Positions 35,481-43,953 of a stretch of DNA of 64,000 nucleotides are shown here, in pieces. The notes beneath the pieces are model-generated. The model made no database searches. It was not told where the DNA came from and saw only the letters and a list, made by a program, of their open reading frames with translations. Every line of letters begins with the position of its first letter. Position 1 is the stretch's first letter. A program made the position numbers and the translations under genes. Origin of the DNA: Nocardioides baekrokdamisoli (GTDB lineage: Bacteria > Actinomycetota > Actinomycetes > Propionibacteriales > Nocardioidaceae); contig NZ_AP019307.1 in the NCBI RefSeq assembly GCF_003945325.1, positions 496,001-560,000 of the forward strand, given 5' to 3'.

Positions 35481-36403
35481 CGCGTCCTCCCCAGTGCGGT
35501 CGCGCCGGCTGCCGCGACCAGCACCGCGGCGAACCCGACCCTGTCCGCGAGCCTGTTCGCCCGCGCAATGTCGGCCACCGCCGGGGCCGGCCCGTCGCCC
35601 ATGACCACGCGGTCCTCGACGACTCCGTGATACGTGTTCGAGCCGCCGAGGCGTACGCCCAATGCACCCGCGAAGGCCGACTCGACGACCCCGGCGTTGG
35701 GGCTCGGATGGGCGGCCGCGTCGCGACGCCAGATCCGGATCGCCTCCCGAGCCCGGGTCGGTGCGGCGATGGCGACGAGTACGCCGCCAGCCCGTGCCGC
35801 GGGGAGGTTCACCACGTCATCGAATCGAGCCGAGGCGCGACCGAAGTTCAGGTGGCGCGGGTTCTTGTAGCCCACCATCGCGTCGAGGGTGTTCGCTGCG
35901 CGATATCCGACCAGGCCGGGGACTCCGGCGACCGCACCCCAGAAGAGCGGCGCAACGACCGCGTCGGAGGCGTTCTCGGCGACCGACTCGACGACCGCCC
36001 GGGCGATCTCGTCGGCGCTCAGATCGGACGTCTCGCGGGCGACCAGGTGGGTGAGTCGTTGGCGTGCAGCATCGAGGTCGTCGGTCTGGAGGTGATCACC
36101 GATCGCCGCCGACTCGCGGCCGAGCGAGCGGCCGCCGAGGACGACCCACGTCGCGAGTGCGGTCGCCGCGGTGTGTACGACGGGTCGGCGTCGCGTCGAG
36201 CGTTCGACGACGAGTCCGGCGGCGGTCACCGAACCGACGAGGATGGCCGTGTACGCGACTCCGCGCAGCCGGGAGTCGGCGTACGTCCGACGCTCCAGCT
36301 CGGCCGCCAGCTGTCCGAATCCGGCCACGGGATGCCAGCGCTGCGGGTCGCCGAACGCGCGGTCGGCGGCGAAGCCGAGCAGGAGCCCGGCGGCGCGACT
36401 CAT
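35477..36403 (-). CDS. cobD: adenosylcobinamide-phosphate synthase CobD (CbiB)
   Basis: Integral membrane enzyme attaching the aminopropanol arm to adenosylcobyric acid. It has 308 residues. Signatures are FGDPQRWHPVAGFGQL near the N-terminus, RAVVESVAENASDAVVAPLFW, YRAANTLDAMVGYKN, and a C-terminal GGSNTYHG with GDGPAP. It overlaps cobS upstream and the CbiX/ferredoxin gene downstream by four bases each. Confidence 0.94.
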   Translation of the reverse strand: MSRAAGLLLGFAADRAFGDPQRWHPVAGFGQLAAELERRTYADSRLRGVAYTAILVGSVTAAGLVVERSTRRRPVVHTAATALATWVVLGGRSLGRESAAIGDHLQTDDLDAARQRLTHLVARETSDLSADEIARAVVESVAENASDAVVAPLFWGAVAGVPGLVGYRAANTLDAMVGYKNPRHLNFGRASARFDDVVNLPAARAGGVLVAIAAPTRAREAIRIWRRDAAAHPSPNAGVVESAFAGALGVRLGGSNTYHGVVEDRVVMGDGPAPAVADIARANRLADRVGFAAVLVAAAGATALGRTR

Positions 36404-37179
36404 GCGAGGACCACCAGCAACCCTGCGAGCGCGAGTTCGATCCCGGCGCCGAAGATGTCACCGGTGACGCCGCCGAGGCGCTTGCGGGCGTGGATGATCA
36501 GCGCGACCACGACGTGGAACGCGACGAGCGTGGCCAGGACGCCGCGCCCCCAGTCCAGACCCGCCTCATGGGCGGCGAACGTCAGCGCGACGGCCGCCGC
36601 GGTCCACCACAAGACCGTGACCGCGGTCGGGACAGTCTGGGTGAAGGTGTCGCCCAGCCCACCGGGGCGCGCACTGGGTACGCCGCGGGTGCAGCAACTC
36701 GCCAGGGCCAGCCGGGAGACGCACACCGCGACCGCGGCCAGCAGTCCCCCACGCCAGCCGTGCAGGCCGTACGCGAAACCGATCGCCTGGAGGCCCATCA
36801 CCACGATCAGTGCGACGACACCTGCCGGTCCGGCCGCGCCGGATTTCATCACCGCGAGCGAGCGTTCCCGGTCGTAGGAGGCTGCCAGTCCGTCGACGGT
36901 GTCCGAGAGTCCGTCCAGGTGGAACGCGCGGGTGCCGAGCGCGAGTACGGCCACGGCGAGGACGCCCTTGATCAACATCGGGAGTCCGGTGAGGGCGAGG
37001 AGTCCGACGGCCGCGCCGAGCGGGACGACCGCGATCGGCGCCATCGCAATCGCAAGCCCGGCCACCCGACGGTCCACGCCGCGCGGTGGATGCATCGGGA
37101 TCGCGGTGAGCGTCCCGACAGCAAGCCGCCACGCGTCGAGAAGCAGCCGGGGGCCCGTGGACGCAGGTGCAACGGTCAT
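36400..37179 (-). CDS. cobS: adenosylcobinamide-GDP ribazoletransferase CobS (CobV)
   Basis: Polytopic membrane enzyme that joins alpha-ribazole (phosphate) to adenosylcobinamide-GDP, giving cobalamin (phosphate). It has 259 residues. The catalytic motif is FHLDGLSDTVDGLAAS, with KSGAAGPAGVVAL and the C-terminal LGGVTGDIFGAGIEL. Its ATG overlaps the stop of the cobB/C fusion, and its stop overlaps the cobD start. Confidence 0.94.
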   Translation of the reverse strand: MTVAPASTGPRLLLDAWRLAVGTLTAIPMHPPRGVDRRVAGLAIAMAPIAVVPLGAAVGLLALTGLPMLIKGVLAVAVLALGTRAFHLDGLSDTVDGLAASYDRERSLAVMKSGAAGPAGVVALIVVMGLQAIGFAYGLHGWRGGLLAAVAVCVSRLALASCCTRGVPSARPGGLGDTFTQTVPTAVTVLWWTAAAVALTFAAHEAGLDWGRGVLATLVAFHVVVALIIHARKRLGGVTGDIFGAGIELALAGLLVVLA

Positions 37180-39716
37180 GAGAACTCCTGGATCACGAGG
37201 TCGAGAGCGGCGAGAAGCCGGGCGGTCTGGGCCGGTGGGCGCGCGGCGACGCGTACCCAGGTGTCGTCGAGACCCGGGAAGGTGTCGGCCCGGCGTACGG
37301 CGATGCCTTGCTCGCGCAACGCGGCGTGGACGCCGGCGCCGACCTGGGCGAGGACGTACGGAGCCCGGCCGTCAACAACCCTGATCCCGCGCTGGCTCAA
37401 CTCGTCGGCGAGGTGGTCGCGCCATCCGGTGAGGTCGGCCGCACGGCGATCCGACTCGTCGCCGGCATCGGCCAGGGCGACCATCGCGGCAAGCGCCGGT
37501 GTCGAGACCGACCACGGGGTCTGGAGGTCGGCCAGAGCGGTGATCATCTCGGGATCAGCGAGGACGTACCCCGCCCGGATCCCCGGGATCGACCACTGCT
37601 TGGTGAGGCTCCGTACGACCACGATCCCGCCGCCGCCGACCCCGCCGAAACCCGGCGTCTGCCATGCCGAAACCCGACATCCGTCAGGTCGAGACACGGA
37701 GTTTGGCTCTCCGGGAATGGCGTCGATGAACGCCTCGTCCACCACGACCGTCCGGCCCGACTTCGCCAGCGAGCGGATGTCCGCGGCGAGGTGGAGTACG
37801 CCCGTCGGGTTGGTCGGGTTGCCGATGATGACCAGGTCCGCGTCCGCAGGTACCCGCTCAGGCCGGAGCCGGAAGTCGTCGTCCGTCTCGACGACCGTGA
37901 CCTCGCGCCCCGCCCTGACGAGCGCGGCGTGTGGTTCGGTGAAGCCGGGGTGGATCACCACCGATCGCTGCCAGGGGCGTACGCGAGCGAGCAACTCGAA
38001 CGCCTCGGACGCGCCTGAAGTCGGAAGCACCTCGTCCGGAGTCCGGCCGTGGCGCTTGGCCAGGGCCTGACGGGCGGAGGTGGTGTCCGGGTAACGATCA
38101 GCTGATGCCAGCCCTGCGGACAGAGCGCGCTCGAGGAACTCCGGACGCGGGCCCGCGTACACGTTGACCGCGAAGTCGAGGAGCCCGTCGGTCGCCTCGA
38201 CGTCGCCGTGATGACGGAGATCGGGCTTCGGTGTGGCAGACGTCGGGTTTGCTGCGCTGCGCGCAGCACTCCCTCGTTCGGCGCGAACGCTCGCGCAAGC
38301 GCGGCGTTCGACCTCACTCCGGTCGTCTCGGCGTGACGGATGTCGGGTTTCGGCGTGACGGATGTCGGGTTTCGGCGTGCGCGCGGCAGCCTCGGCGAAG
38401 CGTTGGGCGAGGAACGGGTGGCCGGCCCAGTGGGTGTGCAGGTACGAGGCATGCAGGGTGGAGGAGGCCCATCCGATTGCCTCGCCGTCCACCAGCCAGG
38501 CGGCCTGCTCCCCCACCGACGGCGTCGTGGTCGTCCGATGGAACTCGTGCCCGGTGACCACGTCGCCGACGCGAGTCAGCAGCGAGTCCGAGGCCGCCTC
38601 AGCCTCGGGATAGCGCAGCGTCAGCCGCTCCGCCATCGCCGCGTCCGTCGCCACCGCGCCGACCATCGGCGTACCGTCCAGCGAGGCGGCCAGGTAGAGC
38701 AGCCCGGCGCATTCGGCAACCGTCGGGACACCGGACTCGACCGCGGCCCGGACATCAGCCATCAACGGCTGGTTCGACGCGAGCTCGGCGGCGTACACCT
38801 CGGGAAAACCGCCCCCCAGGTAGATGCCCTGCGTCCCGTCCGGGAGTGCCACGTCGAGGAGCGGGTCGAACGAGACCACCTCGCAGCCGGCGGCGGTCAG
38901 CAGTTCCTCGGTCTCGGGATAGCGGAACGTGAACGCTCGCCCCCCGGCCACCGCGATCACCGGCCGGCCCTCGACGGGCTCGATCCGCGGGGTCCAGGGT
39001 TCGACATCGAGGTCAGGAGCCGTACGCGCGACGTCCAGCACGGCCGCCAGATCGACATGGGTTGCGACCTGCTCGCCGAGCAACTCGATCAACTCCGCGG
39101 ACGCGTCCCGCTCAGCGACCGGGACCAGGCCGAGATGCCGCGAAGGGGCTGCCAGCCGGTCGTCCCGCGGCACGACGCCGAGGACCGGCAAGCGCAGGGA
39201 CCGCTCGATCTCGGCGACGTTCCGTGCGGATCCGGCCCGGTTGAGGATGACGCCCGCGATCTCGACCGAGGGGTCGTACGCGACCATTCCGACAGCGATC
39301 GCGCCGGCCGTCCGCGACAGGCGAGCCACATCCATCACCAGCACCACGGGCGTACGCGTCAACGTCGCCACATGGGCCGAGGACGAGAACCCTTCGCGGC
39401 CGACCTTGCCGTCGTAGAGGCCCATGACACCTTCGATGACGGCGATGTCGGCACCGCGGGCACCGTGCACGAGCAACGGCGCGATCAGATCAGGACCGAC
39501 CAGATGCGGATCGAGGTTGCGACCCGGCCGACCGGTCGCAAGCGCGTGATAGCCCGGATCGATGTAGTCCGGCCCCACCTTGTGACCACTCACGGTGAGC
39601 CCGTCGGGAGCATGGGGCCCGGCCGTACGCAGCGCAGCCATCAGCCCCGTCGCGATCGTGGTCTTGCCCTGGCCGGTGGACGGAGCGGCGATCAGGATCC
39701 GGGGAAGGATCACCAT
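37176..39716 (-). CDS. cobB/cobC: CobB-CobC fusion: cobyrinate a,c-diamide synthase plus aminotransferase-fold CobC
   Basis: An 846-residue fusion. Residues 1-445 are CobB, with APSTGQGKTTIATGL at the ATP site, GVMGLYDGKVG, and a glutamine amidotransferase half with VAECAGLLYLAASL; it amidates hydrogenobyrinate at a and c. Residues about 500-846 are CobC, a class I/II aminotransferase-fold protein related to threonine-phosphate decarboxylase (DFAVNVYAGPRPEF, LPTSGASEAFELLAR, SLTKQWSIPGIRAGY with the PLP lysine). The interdomain linker and a loop just before the PLP lysine are built from 22-base tandem repeats. The start is ATG 39716 or GTG 39713, overlapping cobO. Confidence 0.92.
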   Translation of the reverse strand: MVILPRILIAAPSTGQGKTTIATGLMAALRTAGPHAPDGLTVSGHKVGPDYIDPGYHALATGRPGRNLDPHLVGPDLIAPLLVHGARGADIAVIEGVMGLYDGKVGREGFSSSAHVATLTRTPVVLVMDVARLSRTAGAIAVGMVAYDPSVEIAGVILNRAGSARNVAEIERSLRLPVLGVVPRDDRLAAPSRHLGLVPVAERDASAELIELLGEQVATHVDLAAVLDVARTAPDLDVEPWTPRIEPVEGRPVIAVAGGRAFTFRYPETEELLTAAGCEVVSFDPLLDVALPDGTQGIYLGGGFPEVYAAELASNQPLMADVRAAVESGVPTVAECAGLLYLAASLDGTPMVGAVATDAAMAERLTLRYPEAEAASDSLLTRVGDVVTGHEFHRTTTTPSVGEQAAWLVDGEAIGWASSTLHASYLHTHWAGHPFLAQRFAEAAARTPKPDIRHAETRHPSRRDDRSEVERRACASVRAERGSAARSAANPTSATPKPDLRHHGDVEATDGLLDFAVNVYAGPRPEFLERALSAGLASADRYPDTTSARQALAKRHGRTPDEVLPTSGASEAFELLARVRPWQRSVVIHPGFTEPHAALVRAGREVTVVETDDDFRLRPERVPADADLVIIGNPTNPTGVLHLAADIRSLAKSGRTVVVDEAFIDAIPGEPNSVSRPDGCRVSAWQTPGFGGVGGGGIVVVRSLTKQWSIPGIRAGYVLADPEMITALADLQTPWSVSTPALAAMVALADAGDESDRRAADLTGWRDHLADELSQRGIRVVDGRAPYVLAQVGAGVHAALREQGIAVRRADTFPGLDDTWVRVAARPPAQTARLLAALDLVIQEFS
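37644..37709 (+). repeat. three tandem 22-base repeats inside the CobC domain (array A)
   Basis: Units at 37644-37665, 37666-37687 and 37688-37709; the first two share GCCGAAACCCG at their start, the third is degenerate. They encode, on the opposite strand, a glycine/serine-rich insertion in the loop before the PLP lysine. They belong to the same family as arrays B and C. Confidence 0.88.
38207..38372 (-). repeat. four 22-base repeats in the CobB-CobC linker (array B)
   Basis: Units at 38207-38228, 38229-38250, 38329-38350 and 38351-38372. The last two are identical and begin CGGCGTGACGGATGTC on the + strand. A 78-base palindrome-rich block (38251-38328) separates the pairs. The array runs in the opposite orientation to arrays A and C and encodes an arginine-rich linker (KPDIRHAETRHPSRRDD). 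Confidence 0.9.
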
Positions 39717-40324
39717 TCGATGCCGCGCTGGCCCTTCTGGCCGGCGTCCATCGGGTGCTTGATCTTGGTCATCTCGGTGACCAGGTCGGCCACCTCGATG
39801 ATCTGGGGAGCGACGTTGCGGCCGGTGATGACGACATGCTGATGACCCGGACGGTCCCGCAGGAACGCGGCGACCTCAGCGGCGTCGATCCAGCCCCACT
39901 TCACCGGATACGCGAACTCGTCCAGGATGTAGAGATCGTGCTCCTCGGCGAGCATCCGTCGCTTGATCTCCTCCCAGCCGTCGCGCGCGACCTGGGCGTG
40001 ATCCTCGTCCTCGCCCTTCCTCCGCGACCAGGACCAACCGTCGCCCATCTTGTGCCACTGCACCGGGCCACCCTGGCCGGTCTCCTCGTGGACCCGGCCG
40101 AGTGCGAGGTACGCGGTCTCCTCGCCGACCTTCCACTTCGCCGACTTCACGAACTGGAAGACAGCCACGTTCCATCCCTGGTTCCAGCCGCGCAGCCCGA
40201 GCCCGAAGGCGGCCGTCGACTTTCCCTTGTTGTCACCGGTGTGGACCATCAGCAGCGGCCGGTTGCGCCGCTGCGCCGTGGTCAGGCCGTCGTCCGGGAT
40301 GTTCGTCGCCACGCCCTTTGGCAT
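39710..40324 (-). CDS. cobO: cob(I)yrinic acid a,c-diamide adenosyltransferase CobO
   Basis: Corrinoid adenosyltransferase of 204 residues. The P-loop is HTGDNKGKSTAAFGLGLR (about 29-46), followed by VAVFQFVKSAKW, LYILDEFAYPVKWGW and HVVITGRNVAPQIIEVADLVTEM, the last two spanning the nucleotide-binding core. It attaches the adenosyl ligand to reduced cobalt. It shares a base with the chelatase stop (TGATG) and overlaps the cobB/C start. Confidence 0.95.
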   Translation of the reverse strand: MPKGVATNIPDDGLTTAQRRNRPLLMVHTGDNKGKSTAAFGLGLRGWNQGWNVAVFQFVKSAKWKVGEETAYLALGRVHEETGQGGPVQWHKMGDGWSWSRRKGEDEDHAQVARDGWEEIKRRMLAEEHDLYILDEFAYPVKWGWIDAAEVAAFLRDRPGHQHVVITGRNVAPQIIEVADLVTEMTKIKHPMDAGQKGQRGIEW

Positions 40325-42414
40325 CAGGCACTCCTCATGTTCTGAATCGGTCCCATGGCGGCGGCTTCGGTCAACGCCGTCGAACTGACCTCACCGACTG
40401 GCAGGTGTTCGGCTCCGAGCCGGACCGCGAGTTGCCTCGCCAGCCCGAATCGCAACGGCCCGCTCTCGCTGTCCACCACGACCGTGGTGATCCCCAGGGT
40501 CGCCAGGTGGTCGGCAGCCTGCTGGGAGCGCGCGACACCGTCAGCGCCGTCGGTGGCGCGACCGTCGGTGACGATCACCAACAGAGGGCGCGTACGCGGG
40601 TCGCGCAGCCGCTCCCGTTGGATGACCCGGGCTGCTTCGAGCAACCCCGCAGCCAGCGGCGTACGCCCTCCGGCGGGAATCTCGTCGAGTCTGGCTGCGG
40701 CGACATCCACCGATCGCGTCGGCGGGAGTACGACCTCCGCGCCGGCGCCTCGGAACGTCACCAGACCCACCTTGTCGCGGCGCCGGTACGCATCCAGCAG
40801 CAGCGAGAGGATGGCGGTCTTGACCGCACTCATCCGCTTGCGAGCGGCCATCGAACCGGAGGCGTCCACGCAGAAGAGGACGAGGTTGGCTTCCTGGCCG
40901 ATGCGTACGGCTCGTCGCAGGTCCTCGGCCCGGAGGATCACCGGCCCGTCGGTGCGTCCTCGAGCCGGCTGCGCCCCGGCCGCAGCCTGCAGGGTGGCGA
41001 CCATGTGGAGACCGGTGCCAACGCCTTGAGGCGCCACGCCGGCCACTTGACCTCGTCGTGAGATCGCGCGGCTGCGTCGCCCGTCGGCGCCTTCACCCAG
41101 GCCATCCACGCGGAGCAGCTTCGGCCGGTACGGCTGGGTTGCCGCCACCGTGCTGTCGGTGGGTGCCGGACCGCTGCCCTGCGGATCTTCCGAACGTTCG
41201 GAAGGCGTCGGGTCAGGGGTTTCCGAACGTTCGGAAGATTCAGAGGCAGGGGTATCGGCGGACGATTCGCCGGACGACGATGGCCCCGAATCCTCCCTGG
41301 TGGTCGAGTCGTCGGCTTCGCCGGGTCCGTCCGGTTCCGGCGGCTCGGGCAGGTCGTCCTCGGCCAGCAGCCGATCGAGCAGGTCCTCGTCGAGGCCCGG
41401 GGCGTCGAAGGGATTGCGGCGTCGACGGTGCGGCAGAGCGAGGATCGCGGCGCGCCGGATGTCCGCCTTGGTGACGGCCGACCGTCCAGCCCACGCCGCA
41501 TGCGCCACCGCGGTACGCGCCGTGACGATGTCTGCGCGCAACCCGTCCACCTCGAAGCCGGCGCAGACCTTCGCGATCAGCAGCAACGCCGCGTCGGAGA
41601 GTTCCACGCCCTCGACGGCCGCGCGCGCCTTCTCGATCCGCGCGGTCAGATCGGCTTCCTGGACGGCATAGGACGCTGCGAAATCCCCGGGCGCGGAGTC
41701 ATAGGCCATCCGGCGGCGTACGACCTCGGCGCGCAACGCCGGATCCCGAGGCGCGGCGACCTCGACCGTGAGGCCGAAGCGGTCGAGGAGCTGCGGCCGC
41801 AGCTCGCCCTCCTCGGGATTCATCGTGCCGATCAGCACGAACCGCGCGGCATGTTCGACCGAGACGCTGTCCCGCTCGACGGTGGCTCGACCGGTGGCCG
41901 CGGCATCCAGCAGCAGGTCGACCAGGTGGTCGTTGAGCAGGTTGACCTCGTCGACGTAGAGGATCCCCCTGTGGGCCCGGGCGAGCAGTCCCGGCTCGTA
42001 CTCGACCTTGCCGTGCGCCAACGCGCGCTCGAGGTGCAGCGATCCCAGGACGCGGTCCTCGGTGGCGCCGACGGGGAGTTCGACGAGGCGTACGGCCCGG
42101 GTGATCCGTTCGGCTTCCGGGCCGAAGGGACCGTCCGGTGAACTGGCGGTCGCATCGTCCGGGTCGATCGAGAAGCGATCGGTGGCGTACGCCTCGATCG
42201 GGGGCAGGATCGCCGCGAGCCCGCGGACGGTCGTCGACTTCGCGGTGCCCTTCTCGCCGCGTACGAGGACGCCGCCGATCTCCGGCGCGATCGTGGTCAG
42301 GATGAGCGCCAGGCCCATGTCGTCGAGCGCGCCCGGCTGGCAGCCGACGACGGCCGAGAACGGAAAGTGGGTGGCGATGCCCTGAGGCATCGGGTGCGTT
42401 CGTACGTCTGGCAT
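40324..42414 (-). CDS. ChlI/ChlD-type metal chelatase subunit (AAA ATPase plus VWA), partner of CobN
   Basis: A 696-residue fusion of the ATPase and VWA subunits of a magnesium/cobalt chelatase. An AAA+ module has the P-loop GEKGTAKST (53-61) and ILYVDEVNLL (Walker B). An acidic, proline/serine-rich linker (about 355-420) follows. A C-terminal VWA domain has the MIDAS motif DASGS at about 517-521. In actinobacteria this replaces the CobS/CobT subunits that drive CobN. The linker DNA carries two copies of a palindrome. It is the first gene after a cobalamin riboswitch and heads the minus-strand cobO-cobB/C-cobS-cobD operon. Confidence 0.9.
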   Translation of the reverse strand: MPDVRTHPMPQGIATHFPFSAVVGCQPGALDDMGLALILTTIAPEIGGVLVRGEKGTAKSTTVRGLAAILPPIEAYATDRFSIDPDDATASSPDGPFGPEAERITRAVRLVELPVGATEDRVLGSLHLERALAHGKVEYEPGLLARAHRGILYVDEVNLLNDHLVDLLLDAAATGRATVERDSVSVEHAARFVLIGTMNPEEGELRPQLLDRFGLTVEVAAPRDPALRAEVVRRRMAYDSAPGDFAASYAVQEADLTARIEKARAAVEGVELSDAALLLIAKVCAGFEVDGLRADIVTARTAVAHAAWAGRSAVTKADIRRAAILALPHRRRRNPFDAPGLDEDLLDRLLAEDDLPEPPEPDGPGEADDSTTREDSGPSSSGESSADTPASESSERSETPDPTPSERSEDPQGSGPAPTDSTVAATQPYRPKLLRVDGLGEGADGRRSRAISRRGQVAGVAPQGVGTGLHMVATLQAAAGAQPARGRTDGPVILRAEDLRRAVRIGQEANLVLFCVDASGSMAARKRMSAVKTAILSLLLDAYRRRDKVGLVTFRGAGAEVVLPPTRSVDVAAARLDEIPAGGRTPLAAGLLEAARVIQRERLRDPRTRPLLVIVTDGRATDGADGVARSQQAADHLATLGITTVVVDSESGPLRFGLARQLAVRLGAEHLPVGEVSSTALTEAAAMGPIQNMRSA
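41188..41236. repeat. two copies of a 16-bp palindrome inside the chelatase linker
   Basis: TTCCGAACGTTCGGAA occurs at 41188-41203 and 41221-41236, period 33, so the reading frame is kept and the peptide SERSE is duplicated. It is perfectly self-complementary. Confidence 0.9.
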
Positions 42415-42453
42415 TGAGGCTCCCGCTCGCTCGCCATGGCTGAGGACGGTCGC

Positions 42454-42597
42454 AAGGCCGGTCTTCGGACTTGTCGAGTCCCGTCGGACGGGCTCGACTC
42501 ACCGCAGCGGGCCTGTGCCGGACTCTCACCGGCTTCCCAGATTCTCCCCGCCCGGACTCGCTGCCGTTTCCGACAGCGTTGCGGTTGGGGCACCTTG
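42454..42597 (-). promoter_or_regulatory. cobalamin riboswitch upstream of the chelatase-cobO operon
   Basis: The minus strand reads AAGG (P1), GGGAAGCCGGTGAGAGTCC, GGCACAGGCCCGCTGCGGTGAG and the B12-box variant AAGTCCGAAGACC, closing with CCTT. An extra hairpin GAGTCGAGCCCG/CGGGACTCG is included. The chelatase ATG is about 40 bases downstream. Confidence 0.88.
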
Positions 42598-42614
42598 CAA
42601 ACGTTGACCTCACG

Positions 42615-42621
42615 ATAGCGT
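42615..42621. promoter_or_regulatory. overlapping divergent -10 elements of cobL and the chelatase operon
   Basis: On the + strand TAGCGT (42616-42621) precedes the cobL ATG by eight bases, with TTGCAA upstream. On the minus strand TATCGT (42620-42615) is placed to start the riboswitch transcript. The two promoters overlap, so their use should be mutually exclusive. Confidence 0.45.
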
Positions 42622-42629
42622 TTCGGCCC

Positions 42630-43844
42630 ATGACCACCAGCGGCCGACCGAGCGATGGAACCGCCCGCGTACGCGTCGTCGGCGTCGCCGCCGACGGATC
42701 ACTCGCCTCCCCGGCCCTCGTCGAGGGCGCTGCGGTCGTGATCGGCGCGGAGCGCCACCTCGCGCTGCTCCCGCGGGTGGCCGATCAGATCCGGTTGCCC
42801 TATCCCAAGCCGCTGCGCGACGGGTTGGTCGCGTTGCTGGCGGAGCACCCCGGAGCCGTGGTCCTGGCCTCCGGCGACCCGCTGATCTCGGGCCTCGGCA
42901 GCACCCTCATCGAGTTGCTCGGAGGAGATGCCGTCGAGGTCCACCCGACGGTCTCCTCGGTGACACTCGCGCGAGCGGCGATGGGCTGGGCAGCCGAGTC
43001 CTGCGCCGTGGTGACAGTCGTCGGACGACACCCGGCCGCCGTACTGCGCGAACTCGCGCCCGGGCGACGGATCCTCGTCCTCTCCTCCGACGAGCACACC
43101 CCGGGGACCCTCGCACGGATGTTGACCGGGGCCGGGTACGGCAACACCCGGATGACCGTGCTGGGCAATCTCGGCACGCCCGAGGCGAGCCGGGCCGAGG
43201 CCAGCGCCGAGGACTTCGCCGAGGCTGTCCCCCGGCTCAACATCGTGGCCCTCGAGGTGGTCGGCTTGCGGGTCGGTCTGGGTTGGACGGCCGGCCTGCC
43301 CGACGAGGCGTACGAACACGACGGCCAGCTCACCAAGCGCGACCTGCGGGCTTCGGCGCTGGCACGACTCGCGCCCACCCCCGGTGAGCACCTCTGGGAT
43401 GTCGGGGCCGGCGCCGGATCGGTGGGGATCGAGTGGATGCGGGCACATCCGTCCTGTCAGACGACCGCGATCGAGGCCGACCCGGAGCGAGCAGCCCGCG
43501 CCGCGCGCAACGCTGCCGCGCTGGGCGTACCTGATCTGGTGGTGGTCGAGGGCCGCGCTCCCGCTGCGCTGGCCGACCTTCCCGCACCGGATGCGATCTT
43601 CATCGGAGGCGGCGCGACGCGCCCAGGCGTACTCGACGCGTGCCTTTCCGCACTGCGTCCCGGCGGCCGACTCGTCGTTCACGGCGTGACGTTGGAGACC
43701 GAAGCACTGCTCGCTGGCGCATTCCAGACGTACGGCGGCGAACTCACCCGGATCTCGGTCGAGACGACCGCCCCGGTCGGCACCTTCACCGGATGGACAC
43801 CGGCACGGGCTGTGACGCAGTGGGCGTACGTGGTTCCACGCTGA
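42630..43844 (+). CDS. cobL: precorrin-6Y C5,15-methyltransferase (decarboxylating) CobL
   Basis: Bifunctional methyltransferase/decarboxylase converting precorrin-6B to precorrin-8. It has 404 residues. The N-terminal CbiE-type half has VLASGDPLISGLGSTL and VHPTVSSVTLARAAMGW. The C-terminal CbiT-type half has LWDVGAGAGSVGIEWMR (SAM site) and AIFIGGGATRPGVLDA. The start ATG 42630 fits a leaderless promoter. It stands alone on the + strand, divergent from the riboswitch-controlled chelatase operon, with no riboswitch of its own. Confidence 0.93.
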   Translation: MTTSGRPSDGTARVRVVGVAADGSLASPALVEGAAVVIGAERHLALLPRVADQIRLPYPKPLRDGLVALLAEHPGAVVLASGDPLISGLGSTLIELLGGDAVEVHPTVSSVTLARAAMGWAAESCAVVTVVGRHPAAVLRELAPGRRILVLSSDEHTPGTLARMLTGAGYGNTRMTVLGNLGTPEASRAEASAEDFAEAVPRLNIVALEVVGLRVGLGWTAGLPDEAYEHDGQLTKRDLRASALARLAPTPGEHLWDVGAGAGSVGIEWMRAHPSCQTTAIEADPERAARAARNAAALGVPDLVVVEGRAPAALADLPAPDAIFIGGGATRPGVLDACLSALRPGGRLVVHGVTLETEALLAGAFQTYGGELTRISVETTAPVGTFTGWTPARAVTQWAYVVPR

Positions 43845-43895
43845 CTACGCGGGCAATGCTTGATCTGGGTTCGAAGGCGTTGGTGCGATGCACGT

Positions 43896-43919
43896 AAGTG
43901 GCACAGATACGTGCCACTT
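43896..43919. terminator. hairpin between cobL and the alpha/beta hydrolase gene
   Basis: AAGTGGCAC-AGATAC-GTGCCACTT is a 9-bp perfect stem in the gap between convergent genes. A third GTGCCACTT follows at 43942-43950, which could form an alternative pairing. No T run. Confidence 0.5.
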
Positions 43920-43953
43920 CCCGGAAGATCGGGCCGCCAACGTGCCACTTGCC

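Noticed and set aside
43861..43900. GGGTTCGAAGGC as a tRNA T-arm
   Set aside because: No acceptor, D or anticodon stem can be folded around it.
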